64,000 nt of DNA from Fibrobacteria bacterium AD312 (lineage in GTDB: Bacteria > Fibrobacterota > Fibrobacteria > Fibrobacterales > Fibrobacteraceae), in contig LIUM01000019.1 in assembly GCA_001462345.1 (NCBI GenBank), positions 26,025 to 90,024 of the forward strand, in the 5' to 3' direction. Both the position numbers and the translations under genes were made by a program. Of the stretch, positions 18,568 to 27,275 are shown in pieces. Positions within the stretch are counted from its first letter, which is position 1. Every line of letters starts with the position of its first letter. A model generated the notes under the pieces. It did not search any database, was not told where the DNA came from, and saw only the letters and a list, made by a program, of their open reading frames with translations.

Positions 18568-19236
18568 ATGAAAAAAAATGTTTTGTTAGTCTTATTTACA
18601 CTCTCTTTTCTTTTTTTTACTGGGTGTGCTTCTTCAAAACAGGTGATTGATCCTTCTTGGGTTGCAAAACCGAGTACAGTAACGGTTTTAATTGCAGAGC
18701 CTTATGTTATTAATATAGATGATTTGGTTGATGACCTTCCTAATGAGCTTCAAACATTTCCTCATTGGTTTAGTGGAAAATTAGGTGTGGCTTATTCCAA
18801 TTTAAGCAGAGTAAAGACTAATGTTCGTGTCATGACTGAAAAAGATTTTATTTTGGATAAAGCCACCTTGTCTAATGGTAAGAATATTGTGGTTCCGAGG
18901 CCAAAAGAAGTGGTTGATGCGGAATTGATTTTATGCATAAGCCCTATTAGAACTAGTCGTTTTATAGAAGAGAGAATGAATGCAAATGCAAATGCAAATG
19001 CAAATGCAACTAATTTAGCATCAGATCTTTCTTCTTCAAATTCCAGCTCTACTAGTGAATCTTTAAGATATGAGGCTTCTTATGCTTATTATGATGGGAA
19101 AAAAGGAACTAATTTAGGCTACGGCATTGTGGATGTTCGCAGTGGTTTTTCTTTCTATATGGATGCCTCTAATTGGGAAGAAAATATTATGAATATGGTT
19201 GAAGATTTGATTAAGAAAACTCCTTTAGAGAAATAG
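18568..19236 (+). CDS. Hypothetical lipoprotein with Asn-Ala repeat
   Basis: The signal peptide ends in lipobox FFTGCASS. The mature part has a mixed alpha/beta stretch (STVTVLIAEPYVINIDDLVDD), a segment predicting outer-membrane-lipoprotein-like strands (AELILCISPI), then a flexible NANANANANA and serine-rich loop, and ends in a helix. The arrangement recalls small envelope-stress or LPS-assembly-type lipoproteins but I cannot name a family. AAAGGAAAA precedes the ATG. A five-copy hexanucleotide repeat encodes the Asn-Ala loop. It is a single gene between two terminators; the 275 bases after it hold only the shared terminator. Confidence 0.78.
   Translation: MKKNVLLVLFTLSFLFFTGCASSKQVIDPSWVAKPSTVTVLIAEPYVINIDDLVDDLPNELQTFPHWFSGKLGVAYSNLSRVKTNVRVMTEKDFILDKATLSNGKNIVVPRPKEVVDAELILCISPIRTSRFIEERMNANANANANATNLASDLSSSNSSSTSESLRYEASYAYYDGKKGTNLGYGIVDVRSGFSFYMDASNWEENIMNMVEDLIKKTPLEK
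18979..19008 (+). repeat. AATGCA hexanucleotide tandem repeat, 5 copies
   Basis: Five perfect copies of AATGCA encode alternating Asn and Ala in the lipoprotein. Loss or gain of a unit keeps the frame and would change loop length only. Confidence 0.9.
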
Positions 19237-19455
19237 ATTGAAAAAAATAATTAAGAAAGTAGGCTTTAATGACTCTGTTAGATCTGCAAATTGTACATAC
19301 GCCATTAAAGATCATTTTTTATAAAAGAAGAAGCGTTGAGAGATTGAAAACACTTTGTTAAAAATAAAAGATTTAATGGATATTTTTGAAATTAATACTT
19401 TTTATTTTAGTAAAGTTAGTTTTTTTAATCGTCTTTATTCTCAACACACACAAAC

Positions 19456-19492
19456 AAAAAGAAGCTCATCCTTTTAGGGTGAGCTTCTTTTT
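19456..19492. terminator. Bidirectional intrinsic terminator
   Basis: AAAAAGAAGCTCA pairs with TGAGCTTCTTTTTT across a short loop; A-run and T-run flank it, so it can end both the lipoprotein gene and the convergent ABC-F gene. Confidence 0.82.
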
Positions 19493-19511
19493 TATAGAAA
19501 ATAATAACAGT

Positions 19512-21107
19512 TTACCTTTTCTTTCCTTTTTTTGATTCTAGCCATTCGTCAAAGGAAATCGTTCTATCTACATAGCCCGTTGGTGTCAATTCAAGAATAC
19601 GATTCGCTACGGTTTGAGCAAATTCATGGTCTTGAGTGCAGAAAATAACGGGTCCAGCATAAGCTTTTAATCCGTTATTTAAAGCAGTAATCGATTCTAG
19701 GTCGAGATGAGATGTTGGTTCATCTAAAAGGAGGGTATTGGCGTTTGAAAGCATCATACGACTAAGCATACAACGGACTTTCTCGCCTCCAGATAATACT
19801 TTTGCCGATTTTAAGGCTTCTTCTCCAGTAAAAAGCATTCTTCCGAGAAAACCTCTGATAAAGGTTTCATCTTGTTCTTCACTGTATTGGCGAAGCCAGT
19901 CTACTAAAGAAAGATCGGTATTAAAATACTTATCGTTATTACGTGGAAAATAGTTGTAATTAATGGTCGTGCCCCATTTAATATTACCTTCAGCAAGCTC
20001 TACTTCTCCGGCAATGGCATCAAAAAAAGCGCTTTTTAAGGTGTCAAATTCACCCACGAGAGCGACTTTGTCTTGATTCCCTAATGAGAAGTTTAATCCT
20101 TTTAGTTTGCCCGCTTCTCCGCCATCTAAGGTGAGATTGTTGATTTCTAGAACAATCTTTCCAGGTTCTCTATCCATTTTAAAGTTAACCCATGGAAATT
20201 TTCTGCTAGAAGCAGGCATCTCTTCCACAGTCATTTTATCAAGTAATTTTTTTCGACTAGTGGCTTGTTTTGCTTTTGAGGCATTTGAGGCAAAACGACG
20301 GATAAAAGATTTTAATTCTTCGATTTTATCTTCTGCTCTTCTATTTTGATCTTTGCGTTGCTTTTGTGATAGTTGGCTCGCTTCATACCAAAATTCGTAG
20401 TTACCTGCATAGATGTTGATTTTACCATAATCAATATCACAAATATGAGTGCACACGCGATTTAAGAAATGCCTATCATGTGAAACGACAATGACTGTGT
20501 TTTCAAAACGTTCAAGATAATCTTCAAGCCAATTTATAGATTCGACATCTAAATGGTTAGTAGGTTCATCTAGTAATAGAATATCAGGATTTCCAAATAA
20601 TGCTTGTGCGAGAAGAACTCGGACTTTTTGATTACCATCTAAATCAGACATTAAGCTTTGATGAAATTCTTCTGGAATGCCAAGTCCTTTTAAGAGTACC
20701 GCTGCATTAGAGTCTGCCTCATAACCACCAATTTCACCAAAACGAGTTTCTACTTCCATCGCTTCCATGCCTTGTTCTTCGGTCATTTCTGGAAGGGCGT
20801 AAAGTTCGTCTCTTTTTCTGGCGAGTTCATAGAGTTCTGAAAAACCCATAAAAACAGTTTCTAATACGGAATTGTTTTCGTAAGCAAAGTGATCTTGTTT
20901 AAGAACAGCAATTCGTTCACCTGCATCTTTAGAGACGCCACCCGTATTGGGCTCTAGTTCTCCAGAGAGGATTTTTAGAAACGTAGATTTGCCGGCTCCA
21001 TTGGCACCAATGACGCCGTAACAATTACCAGATTGAAAAGAAAGATTGACATCTTTGAATAAAATTCGACTGCCATATTGAAGGCTAACTTGGGATACAT
21101 TAAGCAT
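19512..21107 (-). CDS. ABC-F family ATPase, YbiT-like, with one degenerate ATP site
   Basis: A soluble protein with two ABC domains and no membrane segment, of the ribosome-associated ABC-F class. It aligns by eye with E. coli YbiT from MLNVSQV through IGANGAGKSTFLKILSG to the linker NASKAKQATSRKKLLDK. Domain 1 has intact Walker A (GANGAGKS), Q-loop (KQDHF), Walker B (LLLDEPTNHLD) and switch His (SHDRHF), but its signature reads LDGNQK. Domain 2 has an intact signature (LSGGEKVR) and Walker B, but its Walker A is GEFDTLKS, its Q-loop is YFPRNN and the switch His is replaced (CTQDHEF). So one composite site looks complete and the other dead. No ribosome site is visible; a TAnnTTTG-like box lies almost against the ATG. 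Confidence 0.93.
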   Translation of the reverse strand: MLNVSQVSLQYGSRILFKDVNLSFQSGNCYGVIGANGAGKSTFLKILSGELEPNTGGVSKDAGERIAVLKQDHFAYENNSVLETVFMGFSELYELARKRDELYALPEMTEEQGMEAMEVETRFGEIGGYEADSNAAVLLKGLGIPEEFHQSLMSDLDGNQKVRVLLAQALFGNPDILLLDEPTNHLDVESINWLEDYLERFENTVIVVSHDRHFLNRVCTHICDIDYGKINIYAGNYEFWYEASQLSQKQRKDQNRRAEDKIEELKSFIRRFASNASKAKQATSRKKLLDKMTVEEMPASSRKFPWVNFKMDREPGKIVLEINNLTLDGGEAGKLKGLNFSLGNQDKVALVGEFDTLKSAFFDAIAGEVELAEGNIKWGTTINYNYFPRNNDKYFNTDLSLVDWLRQYSEEQDETFIRGFLGRMLFTGEEALKSAKVLSGGEKVRCMLSRMMLSNANTLLLDEPTSHLDLESITALNNGLKAYAGPVIFCTQDHEFAQTVANRILELTPTGYVDRTISFDEWLESKKGKKR

Positions 21108-21183
21108 AGGCCAAACTTAGCAAAATAAAAAGCAAAGAGAAGTGGAATATTCTCTTTGCTTAAGTGAAATTAGTAATAATGTT

Positions 21184-24100
21184 TTAGACAGTCTTCTTTT
21201 CTAACTCTCTAGCATTAATGATTAACATTTGTAAGCGATTCTCAATATTGGCAAAGCTTGTATCTGGATCGTAATCTAGAGAAAGCACTTGAATATGCGG
21301 GTATTTTTCTTTAACCGCTTTAGTCAGGCCTCTGCCAGAGATGTGATTGGCGAGACAAGCAAAAGGCTGTACAATAATAAAGCTATTGATGCCTTGTTCT
21401 GCATTATAAAGAATTTCTCCAGGAATAAGCCAGCCTTCTCCTGTGCTATATGTGGGGTCAATGATATCTCCAACCAAATGAATCAATTCTGTACAATCGG
21501 CATGATGTTCATAGAATTTAAAATTCATTAAACGTTTTTGGATGGTTTCAATTGCAAAGGTATACACCTTGGCTGTGAGCCCGCCAATGAGCGTTTGCAT
21601 AAGTGGACTAGGTGAAAAGCCTCTTTTAATTTTTAGTTTTTTGACAACTTCATCGACTCTAAAGAAATCAACCATTGCAGGAAGATAAACTTCCATGCCG
21701 TTATTCATTAGATAATCTTCAATGTAACCGTTAGCACTTGGATGGTAATTCATTAGAATTTCACCAAGAAGCACTACTCTTGGTTTTCTAATGCTGCGGT
21801 CGGCTTCAATGGTATTGAATTCTGCAACGCATTCATCAAACAAAGCAAGGACTTTTTTAGGGTAAGCTATTTTACTTTTTGGAAGTTGTCCTAATTCCTT
21901 CATTAGGATAGGAATCCACTTGTCGTAGACTTTTTGAGTGTCTCCGTTATGGATCTCATAAGGACGAATGGCGCGATACATGGTCTCTATAGCATCCATG
22001 ACCGATAAACCCCAAAGCATATGGAGACGGAAGTCTAAGCCTACCTTAAAACCTGGATGCATATTTTTGGTATCACTTCCAGTGGAAATCATAGCTACAT
22101 TCGTATAGCCAGCCTCATCTAAGGCTTTTCTTGCAAGAACGGAATACTGACCAGCTCTACAGTTTTCACAGTTTTTAGCAAGACCAATAGCCATATCTTC
22201 TTGTTTGATTTCAGGATGCTCTTCTAACCAGAGTAAGTTTTCGCCGATATTCACTTGTGCTGGGAAGCAAATATCGTTATGAACAAACTTCTTACCTAAT
22301 TCGATGGCTCTTTTATTGGCAAGAGGTAGAGTAATGGTGTTAAAACCTAATCCATTGAAGTATTCTGAAGCCAAAATACTAAACGGATGAGATAAATTCG
22401 GGATAAGAATAGTTCTTTTCTGTTTGTCTTGTTTTGTAAAAGGAGGGTCAAAGAGAACTTCATTGAAGTTTGTTTTTGGAGCAAGTTGAGCTTCTCTACG
22501 TGACTTGACCGTTTCAATAAAGCTCTTCACTCGAATACTAACAGGACCACGAGCATCGCCTTCATCTAATTTGAGCATTAAGAGCTCTTTAGATGATTTT
22601 GTATGAAGCATTCGATTCATTTCATCTGTTAAAATAGAATCGTGACCACATCCAAAGCTTACGATTTGAACTAACTCAATCGATGGATCATTGGCGGCAA
22701 TCATCGTTGCCCCAAGCATTCTCATATGGAATGAGTTTTTAATCTCCATTCGAGTGGCTGGAGGTATATTTTGATCGTATACACCTGGTAAAGATTCTGT
22801 GGTAATGACAGGTATTCCCATCGCGGTGAAATGACTTGCCACATTATGATTGATTAAGGTATCAGCATGATAAGGCCTACCTGCAATTACAACGGCGAAG
22901 GTGTTTTTAGCTTTTACGTCATCTAATATTTTTTGCCCTTCTAAAAGCAAGGTTTCTTTGTATGTATGGAGTGCTTTTTCAGCTTCATGGATTGCTTTTT
23001 TCAAGATTTTTTTAGGAATGTCCCAGTTCTCATGGAACCAAGCAATAGTCTGCTGAGTGCGCATTTTAGTATTAAACCAGTGGAATATAGGCTGATCCAT
23101 AGGAACGCCATAATTTTTTTCTGGTGCATCTGTATTTTGGCAAACACTAGGGTAACCTTGTACTACAGGGCAAACGGCAGTAGCTTTAAATTTACTGTGA
23201 TCACTTGGTAGAGCGATCAACATCGGGAAGAAAATGCGATCTACTTTTTTATCAATTAAATCAAGAATATGACCGTGTACTAATTTTGCCGGGAAGCAAA
23301 TAGTATCCGAAGGGACGCTATGTAAGCCTCTTTCAAAAAGTTTGTAATCACTTTGTTTACTAACGACAACGTTATATCCAAGAGAAGTGAAGAAAGCCTT
23401 CCAAAAGGGGAGACTAGACCAGTATTCAAGTGCTCTTGGAATACCAATCGTCTTCCCTGATTGAGGAATTAGCTGTGCTGGAGCATAATCTTTGACAAGT
23501 AATTGATTGGTGCGTTTGATCATATCTGGCACAGAAAGCATTTTTTTATGAATTTCTGCGACTAGTTTTTTTGTTTCAGGATCGTTAGGGTCAGAGGTGA
23601 CTTCTCCTCGTTCGCAACGATTTCCTGTAACGAAACTAGTACCATCGCTAAAGGTCACAATGGTTCTTGAACAATGGTTTGTACAATACTGACAAATTTG
23701 TCCGGGTTTATTGTCCCAACTGAATGTTTTAGCGGTTTCTAAACCAATAAAAGAGGTTTGAAGTTCTGGATTTGTTTTTCGCTTTTCTTCCATGAAGTGT
23801 TTTGTAAGAAGGGCAATTCCTATGGCCCCCATTTCACCAGGGCGTTCTGGACGGATGGGGATTAATCCAGTATGCTGTTCGAAAGCTCGTAAAACAGCGT
23901 TGTTTTTGAATGTTCCACCTTGAACTACAACATGTTGCCCAAGGGTATTCAGGTTACGAATTCGAATGACTTTGGTAAAAACGTTTTCAATAATAGAACG
24001 GCAAATACCTGCGATAATATCTTCAGGTTGTTTTCCGTCTCTTTGCTCTGTGATAATAGAGCTATTCATAAAGACGGTACAACGGCTGCCTAGTTTGGAT

Positions 24101-25596
24101 GGATTCTTAGCGCGGAAGGCTAGTTCCGCAATATCTTCCATTTGAATACCAAGAGAACGAGCGTATGTTTCGATAAACGAACCACAACCAGAAGAACAAG
24201 CTTCATTAAGAATAATTCCAGTGACAACACCATCTTGAACTGAAATGGCTTTCATATCTTGACCACCAATGTCAAGAATAAAGCTTACGTCAGGACAAAT
24301 GTGTTTTGCTGCTGTGGCATGGGCTACCGTTTCTACCGTATGGTAGTCTGCATGGATGGCTTTCGCAATAAGTTGTTCGCCATAACCTGTAGTACCTACA
24401 CCTAAGATGTTTAACTTGCAACCATATTCTTCATAGCGTTCGGTAAGCTCCACTAGCGCACGTTTTAGAACGGCAAGAGGTTCTCCGTCATTACTTGCAT
24501 AAAAACCATCAATTACTTGTTCGTTTTCGTCCATCAACACGAGTTTTGATGTCGTAGAACCAGCATCAATACCGAGATAAACGTTTAATACAGAACCTGA
24601 ATTTGGTCGTGGGTAATGCGGGCTAGCCATTGGATGACGATCGAGGAATGATTTCAAATCGGCTTCGTCTTTAAAGAATAAATCAGATCCACCAGTGCGC
24701 TCAGAAGCTCTTTTTTCATTAAAGTGAAGAAGGGCTTCAAGAGAACCTTCTTGACGGTAATCGCAAGGCTTATCTATGAACATGGAACCAATAGAAAGAG
24801 CGGCACCCCAAGCTACAAGAACTTCAGAACGTTCAGGAACAATGGCTTGTTCATCGGTAAGGCCTAGGCGTTCCTTAAAAACACGAACTAAAGTGGGATT
24901 GAATGTTAATGGGCCACCTTCAAACATGACAGGAGGTTTAATTTCCATGCCTTGTGCAAGGCCTCCAATGGTTTGCTTGGCGATGGCGTGAAAACTAGAA
25001 AGGGCGATGTCTTCTTTAGCGACGCCTTGGTTGAGCATGGGTTGAATGTCTGTTTTGGCAAATACACCACAGCGGCCTGAAATTTCATAGACTTTGGAGC
25101 CACGAGCGGCATAAGATTCAAATACTTCCGTTTTAATGCGAAGGAGTTCGGCGACTTGATCGATAAACGCCCCCGTACCACCAGCGCAAACACCATTCAT
25201 GCGCATATCACTTGCGATCAATTTACCTGTGGTTCGGTCTTTTTCAAAGAAAATAACTTTGGCATCTTGACCTCCAAGTTCGATTGCCACTCGTGTTTCA
25301 GGATTAGTTGCCCTGACAGCAAGAGCATTAGCTACGACTTCTTGAACAAAGAAAGAACGAGTCGCTTCAGCAAAAGGTTGACCACCACTACCACAAAACG
25401 CTACTTGAAAGTTTTTATCTGGAAATAAGCTATGAGCTTCAGTTAAAAGTTCCAGAACTTTTTTGGCTTGCATTGCATTATGGCGCTGGTAAGAGTAATG
25501 AAGAAGTTTTGTTGTTGTTGGGTCTACTACAGCAATTTTTACTGTTGTGGATCCAACATCAACTCCAATCCATAAATCATTTTTTATCATATTCAT
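21184..25596 (-). CDS. Acyl-CoA dehydratase activase-like fusion protein (1470 aa)
   Basis: Two BadF/BadG/HgdC-type ASKHA ATPase domains, at about 8-280 (GVDVGSTTVKIAVVD, GGQDAKVIF, CAGGTGAFIDQ) and 340-600 (GIDAGSTTSKLVLMD, GGQDMKAIS, CSSGCGSF), are followed by a cysteine cluster (CQYCTNHC), a DUF2229 region and a C-terminal part like 2-hydroxyacyl-CoA dehydratase subunits (CFPAQVNIGE, NCENCRAGQY). This large form is widespread in anaerobes. By family knowledge it should couple ATP hydrolysis to low-potential electron transfer through a [4Fe-4S] cluster, but the substrate is unknown. No separate dehydratase genes are nearby. A TAnnTTTG box ends eight bases before the ATG and there is no Shine-Dalgarno, so the message may be nearly leaderless. 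Confidence 0.9.
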   Translation of the reverse strand: MNMIKNDLWIGVDVGSTTVKIAVVDPTTTKLLHYSYQRHNAMQAKKVLELLTEAHSLFPDKNFQVAFCGSGGQPFAEATRSFFVQEVVANALAVRATNPETRVAIELGGQDAKVIFFEKDRTTGKLIASDMRMNGVCAGGTGAFIDQVAELLRIKTEVFESYAARGSKVYEISGRCGVFAKTDIQPMLNQGVAKEDIALSSFHAIAKQTIGGLAQGMEIKPPVMFEGGPLTFNPTLVRVFKERLGLTDEQAIVPERSEVLVAWGAALSIGSMFIDKPCDYRQEGSLEALLHFNEKRASERTGGSDLFFKDEADLKSFLDRHPMASPHYPRPNSGSVLNVYLGIDAGSTTSKLVLMDENEQVIDGFYASNDGEPLAVLKRALVELTERYEEYGCKLNILGVGTTGYGEQLIAKAIHADYHTVETVAHATAAKHICPDVSFILDIGGQDMKAISVQDGVVTGIILNEACSSGCGSFIETYARSLGIQMEDIAELAFRAKNPSKLGSRCTVFMNSSIITEQRDGKQPEDIIAGICRSIIENVFTKVIRIRNLNTLGQHVVVQGGTFKNNAVLRAFEQHTGLIPIRPERPGEMGAIGIALLTKHFMEEKRKTNPELQTSFIGLETAKTFSWDNKPGQICQYCTNHCSRTIVTFSDGTSFVTGNRCERGEVTSDPNDPETKKLVAEIHKKMLSVPDMIKRTNQLLVKDYAPAQLIPQSGKTIGIPRALEYWSSLPFWKAFFTSLGYNVVVSKQSDYKLFERGLHSVPSDTICFPAKLVHGHILDLIDKKVDRIFFPMLIALPSDHSKFKATAVCPVVQGYPSVCQNTDAPEKNYGVPMDQPIFHWFNTKMRTQQTIAWFHENWDIPKKILKKAIHEAEKALHTYKETLLLEGQKILDDVKAKNTFAVVIAGRPYHADTLINHNVASHFTAMGIPVITTESLPGVYDQNIPPATRMEIKNSFHMRMLGATMIAANDPSIELVQIVSFGCGHDSILTDEMNRMLHTKSSKELLMLKLDEGDARGPVSIRVKSFIETVKSRREAQLAPKTNFNEVLFDPPFTKQDKQKRTILIPNLSHPFSILASEYFNGLGFNTITLPLANKRAIELGKKFVHNDICFPAQVNIGENLLWLEEHPEIKQEDMAIGLAKNCENCRAGQYSVLARKALDEAGYTNVAMISTGSDTKNMHPGFKVGLDFRLHMLWGLSVMDAIETMYRAIRPYEIHNGDTQKVYDKWIPILMKELGQLPKSKIAYPKKVLALFDECVAEFNTIEADRSIRKPRVVLLGEILMNYHPSANGYIEDYLMNNGMEVYLPAMVDFFRVDEVVKKLKIKRGFSPSPLMQTLIGGLTAKVYTFAIETIQKRLMNFKFYEHHADCTELIHLVGDIIDPTYSTGEGWLIPGEILYNAEQGINSFIIVQPFACLANHISGRGLTKAVKEKYPHIQVLSLDYDPDTSFANIENRLQMLIINARELEKKTV

Positions 25597-25603
25597 AATG
25601 CGG

Positions 25604-25611
25604 CAAATTTA
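25604..25611 (-). promoter_or_regulatory. TAnnTTTG promoter box before the activase gene
   Basis: TAAATTTG on the minus strand, about eight bases before the ATG. A start of transcription five to seven bases downstream would leave almost no 5' leader. Confidence 0.4.
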
Positions 25612-25657
25612 GAAAGAAATAAAAATTAATGTTATAAAAATGCTATCTTAGGCGATT

Positions 25658-27271
25658 ATGAAAGCTCTATTATATGATACTACTCTTCGAGATGGAAATC
25701 AAGACCGAAAAATCAGTCTTTCTTTAGCCGATAAACTTCGAATTGCGAGGTTATTAGATTCTTTTGGAGTGGATTATATTGAAGGTGGTTGGCCTAATCC
25801 AAGTAATCCTACAGACGAAGAATTCTTTGAAAAAGTCAGAGAATTAAAACTAAGTCATACGAAGATAGCTGCCTTTGGTAGTACTCGTCGACCAGGCATT
25901 TCTCCTCAAAAAGACCCATTGTTACAAGCTTTGATCAAAAGTGAAGCTCCTGTGAAAACCATATTTGGAAAGAGCTGGGATCTTCATGTGACAGAAGTGA
26001 TTCGTACTCGTTTAGAAGAAAATCTGAACATGATTGAATCTTCTGTAGAATACTTAAAAAAATACTCGGAAGAAGTATGTTATGACGCTGAGCATTTTTT
26101 TGATGGATATAAAGAAAACCCATCCTATGCGATGGAAACACTTAAAGCGGCGGAACGTGGTGGCGCTGATTTCTTGATTCTTTGTGATACCAATGGCGGA
26201 GCGATGCCTTGGGAAGTAGAAGAAATTACAAAAGAAATAAAAAAGTACTTTTCGACCCCATTAGGCATTCATGTTCATAATGATTCTGGCTTAGGTGTTG
26301 CAAACAGTCTTTATGCTGTAAAAAGCGGTGCCGTGATGATTCAAGGCGTGTTTAATGGCTATGGAGAACGCTGCGGTAATGCGAATCTAACAACGATCGC
26401 CGCCAATTTAAATTTTAAACTACAACGAAACTTTTTCGCAAAACGAAATATTTCCAAACTTAGATCTTTAAGTGTGGAGATTGATCAAATTGTGAATGTT
26501 CCAAATGATGTTCGGGCTCCTTATGTAGGTGATGCCGCCTTTGCACATAAGGGCGGAGCGCATATTGATGGTGTCATGAAGGTCGCGAGAAGTTTTGAAC
26601 ACATCAATCCATTAAGCGTTGGTAATGATCGTGTATTTGTCACGAGTGATCAGGCTGGTGGATCTTTGGTTGTTGAAAAACTAAAGGAAATCAAACCTGG
26701 TATTGATAAAAAAGATCCTGAGGTCGCTAAATTACTGAAGCTGATTAAAGAACGAGAGAATGCTGGTTGGCATTTTGATTCTGCAGAAGCAAGTTTTAAG
26801 ATGCTTGCTTTTCGTAGTTTAGGCTTGTTTAACGCCCCCTTTGAAGTTTTAAATTATCGTGTGATTGAAGATAAAACACCAGATGGTGTGAGTGTTTCTC
26901 AGGCTTCAGTTAAATTGAAAATAGCGGACGAAATTAGTCATCAGGTTTCCGAAGGGGATGGTCCTGTGAATGCCTTGGATGCTGCACTCCGCAAGGCTCT
27001 TTTGCCATATTTCCCTTATATGGAAAAAGTACGTTTAGATGATTTTAAGGTGCGCGTTTTAGGCTCAAACGTTGGGTCTGATGCTACTGTTCGAGTTTGG
27101 ACTACTTTTGGAGATGAAAAAGAACAATGGAATGTTGCTGGAGTAAGTGCTAATATTATAGAAGCATCTTGGCTTGCTCTTGTAGACGGTCTTTGTTATA
27201 AGATTATTAAAGAAGCAAAGCGTTCCAAAACAACGACTAAAATCGTAAAACGAGTATCTAAAAAAGGTTGA
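25658..27271 (+). CDS. cimA: Citramalate synthase
   Basis: Condenses pyruvate with acetyl-CoA to (R)-citramalate, the first step of the threonine-independent isoleucine pathway. The HMGL-like TIM barrel starts LLYDTTLRDGNQDRKISLS (catalytic Arg, metal Asp) and contains HVHNDSGLGVANSL with the metal His pair and GERCGNANLTTIAANLN. A LeuA-type allosteric dimerisation domain fills the C-terminal 130 residues (ALLPYFPYMEKVRLDDFKV, VGSDATVRVW). The 537-aa length and GNANL motif fit the CimA group better than 2-isopropylmalate synthase, though a LeuA-like activity cannot be excluded. hisD follows four bases later. Leu/Ile enzymes LeuCD and IlvD needed downstream are also in the window. Confidence 0.88.
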   Translation: MKALLYDTTLRDGNQDRKISLSLADKLRIARLLDSFGVDYIEGGWPNPSNPTDEEFFEKVRELKLSHTKIAAFGSTRRPGISPQKDPLLQALIKSEAPVKTIFGKSWDLHVTEVIRTRLEENLNMIESSVEYLKKYSEEVCYDAEHFFDGYKENPSYAMETLKAAERGGADFLILCDTNGGAMPWEVEEITKEIKKYFSTPLGIHVHNDSGLGVANSLYAVKSGAVMIQGVFNGYGERCGNANLTTIAANLNFKLQRNFFAKRNISKLRSLSVEIDQIVNVPNDVRAPYVGDAAFAHKGGAHIDGVMKVARSFEHINPLSVGNDRVFVTSDQAGGSLVVEKLKEIKPGIDKKDPEVAKLLKLIKERENAGWHFDSAEASFKMLAFRSLGLFNAPFEVLNYRVIEDKTPDGVSVSQASVKLKIADEISHQVSEGDGPVNALDAALRKALLPYFPYMEKVRLDDFKVRVLGSNVGSDATVRVWTTFGDEKEQWNVAGVSANIIEASWLALVDGLCYKIIKEAKRSKTTTKIVKRVSKKG

Positions 27272-27275
27272 TTTT

